Below, in pieces: positions 29,901 to 40,923 of a DNA stretch of 64,000 bases. The first letter of the stretch is position 1, and each line of letters starts with the position of its first letter. The stretch is taken from positions 10,556,251 to 10,620,250 of the forward strand of contig SSBO01000001.1 in assembly GCA_005281725.1 (NCBI GenBank), read 5' to 3'. This stretch comes from Wuchereria bancrofti (taxonomy: Eukaryota; Nematoda; Chromadorea; Rhabditida; Onchocercidae). The notes under the pieces were generated by a model. That model was not told the DNA's origin, made no database searches, and saw only the letters and a list, made by a program, of their open reading frames with translations. A program made the translations under genes and the position numbers.

Positions 29901-32900
29901 ACGATATTTTAGAAAAAAAAAAAGAATTATTTAAGCAATAAAAAAAAATTTTTACAGCTTTTTAACGTCTATCATAACACACCAAAATGGAAAATGAGAT
30001 TCGGCATGAAAGACATACTTCGACACATGAAACAAAAATCATAAGAATTCAAGCATTTTTGAATATTTAATCCCATCACCATCGTTATTTAAATTAATCT
30101 GGAAAATTCGGAAAATTTCACCTTCAGTTTCCCACTGAATATAACAAGTGGTACTTGAAATGTCGTAACATTGGTATAGACATTAAAAAATGTCGCAAAT
30201 CCATCTTCTTCCTTTCTTATGTACTGCAAATAAATGACGGACTTTGTTTCACCGGCAGCCATAGTTACTACATTTGAAATTAACTTTGCCTGAAAAATGC
30301 AATTTTTTTTGTTTTAAGAATCCATTCTCTTAAAAAAATTTTCATATTAAAAAGGATTAAAATATCGAAATCCGACCGAAGAATTAAGAAATGCTAATTG
30401 GTAAATTTTTAAAAAGTATAAAAGTGAATATTTTGATTATCACAATAAGTTTTGATTGTTTAATATTTTAACATAATAAAAATTCACATTGTACACAGCT
30501 GAATTGGAAACAATTTAAGAAAATGTTCCGAATAAAAATAGCAATGGAAGCATTTATCAATTCCACAAGTAGTTAAACAATAATTACTTTAAAAAATCTC
30601 TGTGCTTCTGCATCTAAAGTTATTTTCCACACAGCAACTCCAAATGGTAAATCGTTGGTTAATGAAATGCTCCGTGTGATAGGAGGCTTTAGAAGACTAT
30701 GAAATGCTGTTTCTTCCACTTTCGGTCTTATTGAACTGGAATTGAAATATGTAACAGGAATAACTAGAATATCAGTTGAAATTTGAAAAATTTCCAATAC
30801 AGATCAAAAAATTTTTACGATATCGATGAATTTACCCGTAATAAACCTGTGCTGTATATGGTATGGTAACGTTATAGGTACCACTGCGACTTTCAGCTAC
30901 AATTCTTCCTTTATAACGAACCAACTTTGGTCCTTCTTCATTGATACGCAATAATTTTGTGTCAAATATGACTTTTGCTATTGCTTTTGATGCACCTATA
31001 AATGTGAAAATTCAAACCATTCTTAATCTCTAAATAGATGAAATATTTATTAAATTGTTCGAACAGATAAAATATTTATCAAGTTGCTCGAAAATCATTC
31101 AGTTTAAGTGCTCAGTTTGATAAATAACACTGATAGTTTTCATTAAGAAATACTATAGCTAACGGTGAGAGTTCAAGAAATCATAATGAAAGTGAAAAAA
31201 AAAAAGAAATATACCAGGTTGCTGCCTAGCTCCACATTTTACAGAAATTGGTGGCTTCGAAGCGAATTCCATATAAATACCACTGGGTTTTTCATTGCCT
31301 TCCAAATAAAGACTCTTAAAGTGAAAATCTGAGTGCAAAGCAAAATTCAAAAAGGAGTGAAGTTTGTAGTAAGGAATATTTATGAAATAAACTCGACTAC
31401 TTTTTGAGTGAAAAGTTATTTCGAATAAATAAAAAGGACAGTTCCTCGGCTTATTTTCGCTTGAGCAGCAGCTCGTGACGAAAAAAGTATTTCAAAAATC
31501 TTTTATAGACTGTTACCTGAGATAAAACATTCCTCAGTCAATGTCAAAAATGCTTCATTCATTATAAGCTCAATTAGGAACTCAAGACTTAATTAAGTAA
31601 ACATGCTAGATTACTTTTTTTTTTTTTTTTTTTTTGGCAATTAGAATCAATTGAAATCGTCAATGAAATCCTCACACTACCTCAATTTCGACGCCTTTTT
31701 CGAGTGTAGAAACGATTTCCAGCATTAATTCAGAAGATTTATCACCGGATCGAATTAAACCAAAATCTAACAAATCTACCGTAGCATACAATCCACGTTT
31801 CTTCGTAATTTCTACCTAAAAAGAAACTTATAGTTATTTAACTTTTTTTTAGCACTAAAATATGCATAGTCTTTTTATATGTCATATGATTTTGCACTAT
31901 GTATAAATATCTTCGAAAAAAAAAAATTCCATTTTTCTTGACGTAGACTAACATTTCTGCGAAATATTTACCTCTATAGGAATAATAAGTGTGTCTTCAA
32001 CGTGTTCCACGCCAAAATTCGTTTGCGATGAAATGTTTGATGACGATTTGTCAATCACTTTACGCCTTTTGCGATTAGTTTTGATTTTTATATACGCACT
32101 AGAATTCCGCTCCCGTGCTCCAAGTAGTTTCGCATTCATTACAGTCTTCGTCTCATATGGAGCAATATCCTGAAAAATGCTTTATCAAAACAAATTCATA
32201 TCTGTTAACTTTTATCAATAATTTCTGAGAAAAGATTATATATAGAATAATATTGCTTTATAGCAAATATTTTTTGTATTCCAGAGCAAATTTATGAAAT
32301 TTAGAGTCCCACCCTAACAATATCTAGAGAAATAAATCAAGTTATAAAGCAGAGAAAATAATTTATAATGCATGGTTTTTCAGGTCACCGTAAATAAAAA
32401 CTCAATGAAATAAAAGTATGCAAAGTTCTCGTTTGCACCAAAAACTCATCAAATTTCCAATTTTTCCCATTAAAATTGATCGAATAGAAAATACAATTTT
32501 CAAACAAATTCGTTGGTAAAATAAAGTTTGATAAAATGTTCAAAATATATGCTATGATTTAATTAAACTGCAATATACATCTCAATAAAAAGTATTTAAG
32601 GAATTGAACTAATGACTTTAGATTAATGAACACAACTTACCAAACAAAATAAAGTTGTGCTTAATGGTCAAGTCATGAGTTTTACTTTAAAACTTAGTTT
32701 GCTATTTTGCGTGTTGTTGAATATAAGTAATGATTATTTATAAGAAAAAAAAAGCTACACCATACCCATAATGAAACTGAATGATGAGTTTCAGGAGCAA
32801 CGTCTGGAAGTTCCAAATGTAAATCGCCATCACTGCTATATATTTCTGTAACGCGTAATTTTGTTGGATGTGGATTGTGCAACTGAACTGGTGATATCAG

Positions 32901-34521
32901 TGTTCCGTTGACCGGTATTTTAACACCAACTAACGGACGTATTCGATAAGCACTTCCTTTGCCTTTACCTTTAACCTATATTAGAAAATTTTAGAATTTT
33001 TCGATAACTTGACAATGCTTCGTTCAATTCATAAATGGACAAAAAAAAAAGAACTTATCGCCAAATTTCTCTACAAAGAAATTGATTAATGAGATGAGAT
33101 GATAGTTATATAAATAAGATGTATTATATAAAAGCAAAAGTTTATCAAGAATTAAACTTTTCCAAAAGTGTACAGTTGTTAGTATTAGTGAATAATTATA
33201 TTATTATTGAACAGTTATAGAGAGGAAAAGATACCGAATAAGTGAATGATCCAAGTGATGAATGTACAATGAGAACATTTTCAATTAAGCCTTCCTGCCG
33301 CGGTAAAAAAACTACACTGAAAGTAGTGGACTCACCAGGATTCACAGTCTGAAAGAAGTGGATGTGTTTCAAAAATGTTTTTTTTTGGCAAAATTGAAAA
33401 ATTTCGTTTTTTTTTTTTTTTTTTTTGCAGGAAAAGTGCAAAAGACTACAATTCAAATAATAATGCTTCAAAAATTCCCAATATTTTTTCTGCACATCAA
33501 TCACAATTCTATGCTACAATGAAACAAAAAAAAAAAAAATTCCATCTAAACTAATTTCAGTGTTTTTTCAAGCTGGAAATAATAATCGGAAATTTCACCT
33601 TATGTTCCGGGAATGAGCAATGAAAATGAACGGTGGAGCCAGAAATCGCATCAAAACGAACTGTTGAAGCAGTTGGATTGTGTACTCGAACTTCTTGCTG
33701 TCTTGCCACACCCAGTGACCTAAGATTTAAAAAAAAAAAAAAAAATTGAACAAAATTGCTAATGTGAAATGATCAAAAATTTGAAATTCAAAAACTTCAA
33801 AATTTTTGAATATCTAATCCATCTTAACAGAGGTTATCGTTGCTGATCATCCAATCACCTTTCATTCGGTTATCAGTGAATTCATTCGAAAAGAAAACTT
33901 ACTGTTCATCAAATTGTAATTCATTGGGAGTGAATTGTAACTGGTTATTAAGCATTGCCGCATTCTGATCGCTGCTGCAAAATTTTCATCAATAAAAAAT
34001 TGTAAAGATATGGAAAGAAATTAAACTGAAATATTAACTTTCAAATAACTTTCACGTAACTACAAAAGACTGTATTAATGAAAATCACAAAGATTTTGGG
34101 TTTATAATTTCAATAAGAATGAAAGATTAATTCCACGGCTAAAAATCATTCTTTACTTTTGCTTTATTTCTCACATTATTCATTTCATTATGTATACATT
34201 CAGTCTTCAATCTTTAATTTGATTCATTCTAAATAAACAAATAAATGCTCTTAAAAGTAAATTATTCAGTAATAAAACAGGAGAAAAAGAATACCTTTTC
34301 AATGGTGCACCATTAGCCAATGAATCATGATATTCAATATCCGAAAAATAATGTAATTCATTTCCTGTCTGAACAAATGCTGTAGCCATAAAAGGTAATT
34401 CAATGCTAAGATCGAAAGTTCCTTCAGCTGTAGCCCAGCAATGCCGTATGGTGCAATCAAGCTGTAGCACCAATGTCAACAAGAAATATTTTCCGATAAT
34501 CATACTGTCGCTGCCAATCAT
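20902..34521 (-). CDS. tmem-131: TMEM131 family protein (collagen-secretion factor)
   Basis: ER-membrane protein. In C. elegans its luminal PapD-like domains bind procollagen and its cytosolic tail binds TRAPPC8. Thirty-five exons: 34521-34295, 33974-33903, 33719-33599, 33348-33235, 32975-32766, 32169-31972, 31815-31681, 31314-31215, 30995-30836, 30735-30588, 30289-30122, 29847-29773, 29457-29293, 29034-28916, 28682-28574, 28238-28055, 27833-27740, 27656-27578, 27454-27353, 27196-26937, 26839-26738, 26525-26377, 26206-26017, 25851-25663, 25399-25272, 24976-24837, 24407-24220, 23924-23825, 23713-23656, 23320-22981, 22842-22775, 22541-22356, 22173-22039, 21628-21323, 21167-20902. They give about 1,794 aa in continuous phase. 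An N-terminal signal peptide is followed by ASH/PapD-like repeats. Diagnostic strings include LHNPHPTKLRVTEIYSSDGD, SSLGSFTYS, PGMKVRVRVGFLPSDY and YTPDF. A TM helix sits near residue 1160 (LCLICTIACAYLE). The tail of about 625 aa is disordered, Ser-rich and Trp-dotted. The acceptor for exon 2 could be 33971 instead. Confidence 0.9.
27178..27217. repeat. Perfect 17-bp inverted repeat over a tmem-131 splice acceptor
   Basis: The right arm AGTGAACTTAACGTTAA (27201-27217) is the exact reverse complement of 27178-27194, with a 6-nt loop at 27195-27200. On the coding strand the TTCAG acceptor of exon 27196-26937 falls in and beside the loop, so the left arm is coding and the right arm intronic. 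Confidence 0.9.
29396..29637 (-). repeat. Partial exon duplication inside tmem-131
   Basis: Two near-identical segments of about 87 bp, 29396-29482 and 29551-29637, in direct orientation about 155 bp apart. The left copy covers the 5' part and acceptor of the functional exon (29457-29293; FSIINENPVTITVKNLKRAL). The right copy, upstream in gene sense, encodes the same residues, but its acceptor reads TTACAA where the functional copy has TTACAG. Confidence 0.9.
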
Positions 34522-34535
34522 TATACATTCCTAAT

Positions 34536-34537
34536 CT
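34536..34537 (-). other. Candidate spliced-leader acceptor for tmem-131
   Basis: A TTTTCAG sequence sits about 15 nt upstream of the tmem-131 start codon with no recognisable 5' exon beyond it, as expected for a nematode trans-splice site. A second ATG between this AG and the chosen start is out of frame and would give a short overlapping uORF. Confidence 0.45.
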
Positions 34538-34570
34538 GAAAACTACAGAAAAAAAAAAAAAATTATAATA

Positions 34571-34610
34571 ACAAACTGAATATGTCATTTAATTGACATA
34601 TTCAGTTTGT
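34571..34610. repeat. Perfect 17-bp inverted repeat upstream of tmem-131
   Basis: The arm ACAAACTGAATATGTCA (34571-34587) pairs exactly with 34594-34610 across a 6-nt loop. It lies 50 bp upstream of the tmem-131 start codon and just before the minisatellite. Confidence 0.9.
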
Positions 34611-34635
34611 GATTTTTTCTTTCTTTCTTTGTCAC

Positions 34636-35190
34636 ATTTTAAAGTCACATCATTTCAAAATGATGTGACTTTAAAATACTATTAACTATTAAAGAAATAT
34701 GAAATGATGTAACTTTAAAATACTATTAAAGAAATATGAAATGATGTGACTTTAAAATACTATTAAAGAAATATGAAATGATGTGACTTTAAAATACTAT
34801 TAAAGAAATATGAAATGATGTAACTTTAAAATACTATTAAAGAAATATGAAATGATGTGACTTTAAAATACTATTAACTGTTAACGAAATATGAAATGAT
34901 GTGACTTTAAAATACTATTAACTGTTAACGAAATATGAAATGATGTAACTTTAAAATACTATTAACTATTAAAGAAATATGCAATGATGTGACTTTAAAA
35001 TACTATTAACTGTTAACGAAATATGAAATGATGTAACTTTAAAATACTATTAAAGAAATATGAAATGATGTAACTTTAAAATACTATTAACTATTAAAGA
35101 AATATGAAATGATGTAACTTTAAAATACTATTAACTATTAAAGAAATATGCAATGATGTAACTTTAAAATACTATTAACTGTTAACGAAA
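34636..35190. repeat. 13-copy minisatellite with inverted first unit
   Basis: Tandem array of a unit starting AAATGATGTGACTTTAAAAT, in two size classes of 37 and 44 bp that differ by a 7-bp insertion (reading ...TATTAACTATTAAAG or ...TATTAACTGTTAACG instead of ...TATTAAAG). There are about seven long, five short and one partial copy from 34658 to 35190. A G/A variant alternates (GTGACT or GTAACT). Immediately to the left, 34636-34655 is a perfect inverted copy of the unit's first 20 bp, separated by 2 nt. Confidence 0.95.
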
Positions 35191-36902
35191 TAATACAATA
35201 ATATATTACCATAATGATAATAGAAAAATAACAAAAACTTGATGAAAAATAAACGAATTTAGAAATTTTTAAGAAGGAATCAAACAAATAATAATATAAT
35301 TCAATGGTCACCTTTATTTTATCTAAATTATGACTACTATTGCATGATAAAATTTCGGATAGTAACATTTATTGACACTAAATGTAAATTTAATTGCAAA
35401 CGTCATAGCATTTTACCACTTTATTAACAATCGTCATAACACTTTACCATTTTATTAAGTAAAAATGGGTCAAAATATGTATTTCTGTTGTAATATGTAT
35501 TTATGTATTCTAGAAAATTGGGCACTCAATACTAAAACGTTAATTAATTTATCTTAATGATATATATATATATATGTAACAAATGTAAAGTATTTCAAGT
35601 TATAAATGTTGTTTATTTTTTAATCGAAAGAAAATGACAATCATTCGTATGATTGTTATTCTGTAATTAATAATAGCCATGTAATAATGATATCCAATTT
35701 AGAGGGCTGATAACGATTGAAAACAAACGATTATTGATAGTTTATGATTAATGATAATAACTGATTCTTATGAATATCAATATTAGTATATATTTCTTTA
35801 TTCTAAAGTTCATTTTATCATCAATATTCAAGAAAGACATATGCATAAATAAATATTTTGTAAATACAAGCCGTATCCAAATGGATCATTCGAACACAAA
35901 AGACTAAAGTTTAATTCTGTTTCAATTGCTATTCTTCATTTCAGATTGATAAAAGTAATGCTTCAATTATCATAGATTATCATTAGTGATTAATTAATAA
36001 CAACTGGTAGTTCAAAGAAGAAGAAACTCATCCAATTCCGGTATGCTGGTTTAATTTTAACATATAAAATTTTACCATATGATTGAAATAATGAATTTTT
36101 AAAAGCCGTATTAAACTGGAATTCTATTATCAATTAATACTTTAATAGATCAATTAATTAACTTAATTAATAGCAAATAATAAGCATTGTCGTTATTATT
36201 AAAAAGTAATGGTAACTAGTGACAACTGTATTGCGTTTTTCCCGTCTTAAATTACCCAATGTCTGTGTAAATTAAACAAACAGAAAGTATCGTTTTCCTT
36301 TTTGCAATAAATAAACTTTAAATAAATAACTTCATGCTTATTAAAATACATTACAATTCCTTTCATTATTATTACAAATAATTGGTGAAAAATAAACAAA
36401 CAATTATGAATACCAAATACTAATAATATTCTTTGCACAAATACTAGCATTGTTGATGCAAAAAAAGGACAATAATAATGATGAAAGATAATCAATTATC
36501 AATATTAATTAACAATAATTTTCCACTAACAATAATTATCATTATTATCACAGATCACAATTATCAATATTAACCATTAATCATTAACATTAAATTTCTA
36601 TTAACATCAAATTAACTAATATTATTTATCACTAATTAAGAACGCAAAATGGTAGTTTGAGATTTTTGAAGAATATTATCCTTAAATGAATAGGTAAAAA
36701 TGAATGAAATTATAAATTAAGTGTATATGTTATCTTTAACAAAGAACTTTCAAAATATAATAAAAATTATTAAATTCGTTGAAATGAATTTAAAAATTGA
36801 AAAGACATGAAAAATTTAGGAAATGGAAAGGAAAAAAAAAAATTATCAACCAGAACTACCAGTTAGGGGAAAAATTGATTGTCAAAATGTGAAATGTTGT
36901 AT

Positions 36903-36966
36903 GTGTCGATGTGTGTATGAATGTATGTATGTATGTGTGTGTGTGTGTCTGTGTGTATGTGTGTGT
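36903..36966. repeat. TG/TATG microsatellite
   Basis: Interrupted (TG)n and (TATG)n run of about 64 bp in intergenic DNA. It produces a Cys/Val-rich artefact ORF. Confidence 0.85.
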
Positions 36967-38244
36967 ATATACTGTGTTGAAAACAACAAAATGTATGATG
37001 AAATTTTAAAATATCGGGAAATTAATTCTTACATGGCAGTGAGAAATGAGTGATAGTAATTATAGTAGTAGGAAACCAGCTTTATGATTAAATCATTGCG
37101 ATTCCTGCTTCAAAGTATTACGACAGAGAATTTTTAATATAACAATTGTAATATAATATTGATTGAAGTTTTTGGAACTACAATTACTGTTAGCACAGTA
37201 AATTAATTTATTCAAATTAACAAATACATTTGAGACATTTTAAGAAATTAGATTCACCACAGTATTTTCATTAATGATATTAATGATGTTGTTTAAATTT
37301 CAATAATATTATACGTACGTCGTCACTTGTGAAATGTTAAAACGTTTAATGTAACAAAACAAGCTGATGATTAATAATTTTTTAAATACAACAATCTATC
37401 ACTTTCTTTTAATTCTGTCACGTAACCTACGTAAAGTAAACCTTAAAGTCTAAAATTACGCAGCCCTTCATATGAAATCATTTTTCTCAAACAAATTTGA
37501 AAAATTATTGAACTAAAATTTATTTTCACTAACCTTTAATTTGTCAACTTTTCGATCACTTTTGTATTGAAAAAAAAATTAGACAGATGATATAGTTGTA
37601 TGCGTCTGAAATAAATTTATCTCTTTTAGGGTTTGTATTTTCTTTTAAAAATTTATCGCAACAAAATTCACAAAAAAAAAAGGAAAAAAAATGTTTGATC
37701 ATCAATAAATGGAGCAATAAATTACGAAGAAATGATTTCATGGAAAATTGAAAAAAAAAATGAAATGGTTGCAATTTTAATTATGATATTAAACAAATTA
37801 TTATTTTTTTTAAATATCATTTATTCTATTATATTTCAATGCACTTTATCGTTTTTAAAAATACTTTTACAAATATGAAGAAAGGAAAAAAAAAGAATAG
37901 AAAGGTGGAATTATATAAAGAAATATATGATTTTGTGTAAAGTTATAATCATTATTGTTATTAATTAAGTACCATGAATATGTAATATTTCAATATATCT
38001 GTGCATGTGTATGTATATTTAAAAATATTTAAAAAAAAAAAAAAAAAACTAAAACTGAAAAGGTTTCAACTTTTTACCATTTAATATATGAATTCCGCTC
38101 AATAAATATGACAAATACCGTTTTGTGAACAGAATTATTCAACTAAAACTAATGGTATAAATAATATTAAGCATAAACAGATAGTGCAACTCGTCACAAT
38201 ATTTAATTTATTTTCTATTTTAACAAAACTTTATTTCAATGACA

Positions 38245-38351
38245 ACAACAGTAATAATAATACAAATAATAGTAAAAATAATAATAACAATAGTGATAAT
38301 AATAATAATAATAATAACAATAATAATAATAATAATAATAATAATAGTAAC

Positions 38352-38405
<54 letters not shown>

Positions 38406-38450
38406 CAAATAATAATAAATAATAGCGATAATAATAATAGCAGTACAAAG
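38245..38450. repeat. (AAT)n microsatellite
   Basis: About 200 bp of AAT with AAC/AGT interruptions and a pure run near 38355-38400. Its ORFs are poly-Asn, poly-Ile or poly-Tyr artefacts. It is the inverted partner of the ATT tract at 38740-38940. Confidence 0.95.
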
Positions 38451-38739
38451 TTTAAAAAATGAAAACGAGCAAATTTTTGTTACTTTCTAAATCAAACATT
38501 CATTTTTATGATATCATTCGCTTTTAAATTGATAAAATAGTAAGGAAAATGCTATAAAACATATACTAAAATGCTAAAATTTTCTTTTTTAAAGGAAGAA
38601 AAAAATAAATAATTTCTTTTTATCTCGGAGAAAAAATTCCTTTTCTTTTTATAGAGAACGAATCATTTTTGGAAGCTATTTAACGAAATTATTTGAAATT
38701 TTTTGTTTCTCTCTTTTTTTCTAATTTTGTCCTTTTGTC

Positions 38740-38860
38740 CATTACTATTTATTATAATTATCATTATTGCTGTTGTGATTATTTATTATTATTACTATTG
38801 ATTTTATTATCATTATTATTATTAGTGTTACTGTTATTATTATTGTTATTATTATTATTA

Positions 38861-38921
<61 letters not shown>

Positions 38922-38940
38922 TACTAATCGTTAATCATTG
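38740..38940. repeat. (ATT)n microsatellite
   Basis: About 200 bp of ATT with GTT/ATC interruptions, in inverted orientation to the AAT tract 300 bp to the left. The poly-Leu ORF over it is an artefact. Confidence 0.95.
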
Positions 38941-39880
38941 TCACTGTTACTGCTGTAATTATTGCGATTGTAATTTCATTATAATTATATTTCATACTAT
39001 TCGATATGGAAATTTTTGTTGTAAGCCTATTCAAACGTATATTTATTGGCAATGAATTGCATCGCTTAAACTTTGTTTTAATTAAAAGAATAAAAATGCA
39101 TCAGTTGTAGGTCTTTTATTAGACTATAAATTTTCATTTTTCAAAACTTTATAAAATTATAGGATGAATTATTATTGTTACAAATCAAATTAGCAAATAT
39201 AAATGATATGCATCCGAAAGGTTTTCATATTTTGCTTTATTTTTTAGTTTTTTTTTAATTTTTTAATAATGTTGTCCAAATGAAAATTCTTTAAAAAAAT
39301 TTTTTTTAGCATTAAATGACAAAAAAATTGTGTTATTCACAGGATATAATGTTGAATAAATAAACTAACTGAATAAATTATTTGATTAAAATTGTTGAAA
39401 TTTGGAAAAATAATTTTAGGAAAGGGAAAAAGGAAAATTCGAGACAATCACTGGGGGATCTGGCATTTTTGCTCGATTTTTTTAAAACGATAAATTTAGG
39501 CTAAATTGAATTAATCAAATTTTAAATTTAAATGCAATAATTTATATTTGTTATTACTTTTCAACTTATTTATTTATTTTTTTCTATCGCTAAGAAAAAA
39601 TCTTTTCAAACAAAATTTACAAATTATTTGATTGAGAAATATTGTGTAAGCATCAAATATTTTATGTAACAAAAAATAGTGACAAATAATTCTGTATAAA
39701 AATAAAAACTTTAGGAAATAATTTTTTTCTGTTCAAAACAGTTTTTTCTTTTTTTTTTTCTACTTATCAGAAAAAAAAGAGAAAAAGAAGTAAATCTTGT
39801 TATATTACTATTATTAGTGAAAGTGATCAAATTCTATTGAATTCAATCCAGCACACCTTGTATTCTCTTACTTTAAATCA

Positions 39881-40156
39881 ATGAAAAATGTCAACAATTA
39901 TTTGACAGATTTCACTAATATTTTACTAAGTCTACGAATTGTTTGCTATCATCTTCTTATCATATTAAATTACCAATTATCAATCTCTCTCATCGTGCTT
40001 CTTTCAATTTTCATTTCATGCACTATCATCTCTATTATTATTTTTCTTTTTGAAAAGTATACCAAACAAAAGAAATTAAATCACTTCGAAAAACAAAAAA
40101 AAAAAAAAAAGAAAAGAAAAAAGAAAAACGATTTCAAATATAATTTTTTTCTTTAA
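39881..40156 (+). CDS. Weak candidate small membrane-protein ORF
   Basis: A 91-codon ATG-initiated frame with a non-repetitive hydrophobic middle (about residues 27-54, Ile/Leu/Ser/Cys-rich) followed by a Lys-rich tail caused by a poly(A) tract. The hydrophobic stretch could be a TM helix, but AT-rich DNA readily yields such frames. No splice context, neighbour logic or homology is recognised. It is probably spurious. Confidence 0.12.
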   Translation: MKNVNNYLTDFTNILLSLRIVCYHLLIILNYQLSISLIVLLSIFISCTIISIIIFLFEKYTKQKKLNHFEKQKKKKKKRKKKNDFKYNFFL

Positions 40157-40559
40157 TAAAGCGTAACTAAGTAATTATTTTTTTTTTTTTTTTGTTTGTT
40201 TGGAAATTATTATAATTACTTATTGATTTATATTATATGGCACTTTTCGTAATTTATTTAACATAATGGCTAATTGCATACCGTTCAAAAATGCTAATTA
40301 ATGAGAGCAGAAATTGTATGAAAAATTTACATAATGATCGGTTGAAAAAAGAAAGTTTTTTCATATTTTCTTTTTTAAAATTTTTTATCATAGAATTATG
40401 TTATGTCTTTTAAGCATTATTTTAATACAATCACAATTTCATTAAGCAAAAAATAAAATGAAATACGTGAAATCTACGTGATAATGGTAAAAAAGAAAAA
40501 CTTTTATGTTTATTCAATAGGTAATATGTGCATATTTATTTATGTTATATTGTATAATC

Positions 40560-40592
40560 ATTAAATTAAATTAAATTAAATTAAATTAAATT
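40560..40592. repeat. (AAATT)n pentanucleotide repeat
   Basis: Six to seven near-perfect tandem copies of a 5-bp unit in intergenic DNA. Confidence 0.9.
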
Positions 40593-40890
40593 CAGTTATC
40601 AATTACGTTACAGCATGATTATTTCAATTGTTAAAATATAAATAATCATTTTTAAACAAAATTAACTTCTAAAATGAAAAGTAGCAAAATGAGTTGAAAA
40701 TGATTAGAAATGATTAATTGATTCATATGAGTGCCAGAAGAAAATGACATCAATGAAATAAATGGCCAGGAATGATGAAAATTAATTGGAAAAAATAAGG
40801 TCAAGGTGAAAAAGCTATTTTATTCATAATTTATAACAAATTTTCAAATTCAAAAAAAAAAAAAAACAAGCTAAAATAACATGCACACAA

Positions 40891-40923
<33 letters not shown>

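Noticed and set aside
34636..35190. CRISPR-like array
   Set aside because: Units are contiguous minisatellite copies of 37/44 bp with no unique spacers, in a eukaryotic genome.
38184..38448. Poly-Asn, poly-Ile and poly-Tyr ORFs on both strands
   Set aside because: They are the six-frame translation of the AAT microsatellite, with no splice signals or flanking coding sequence.
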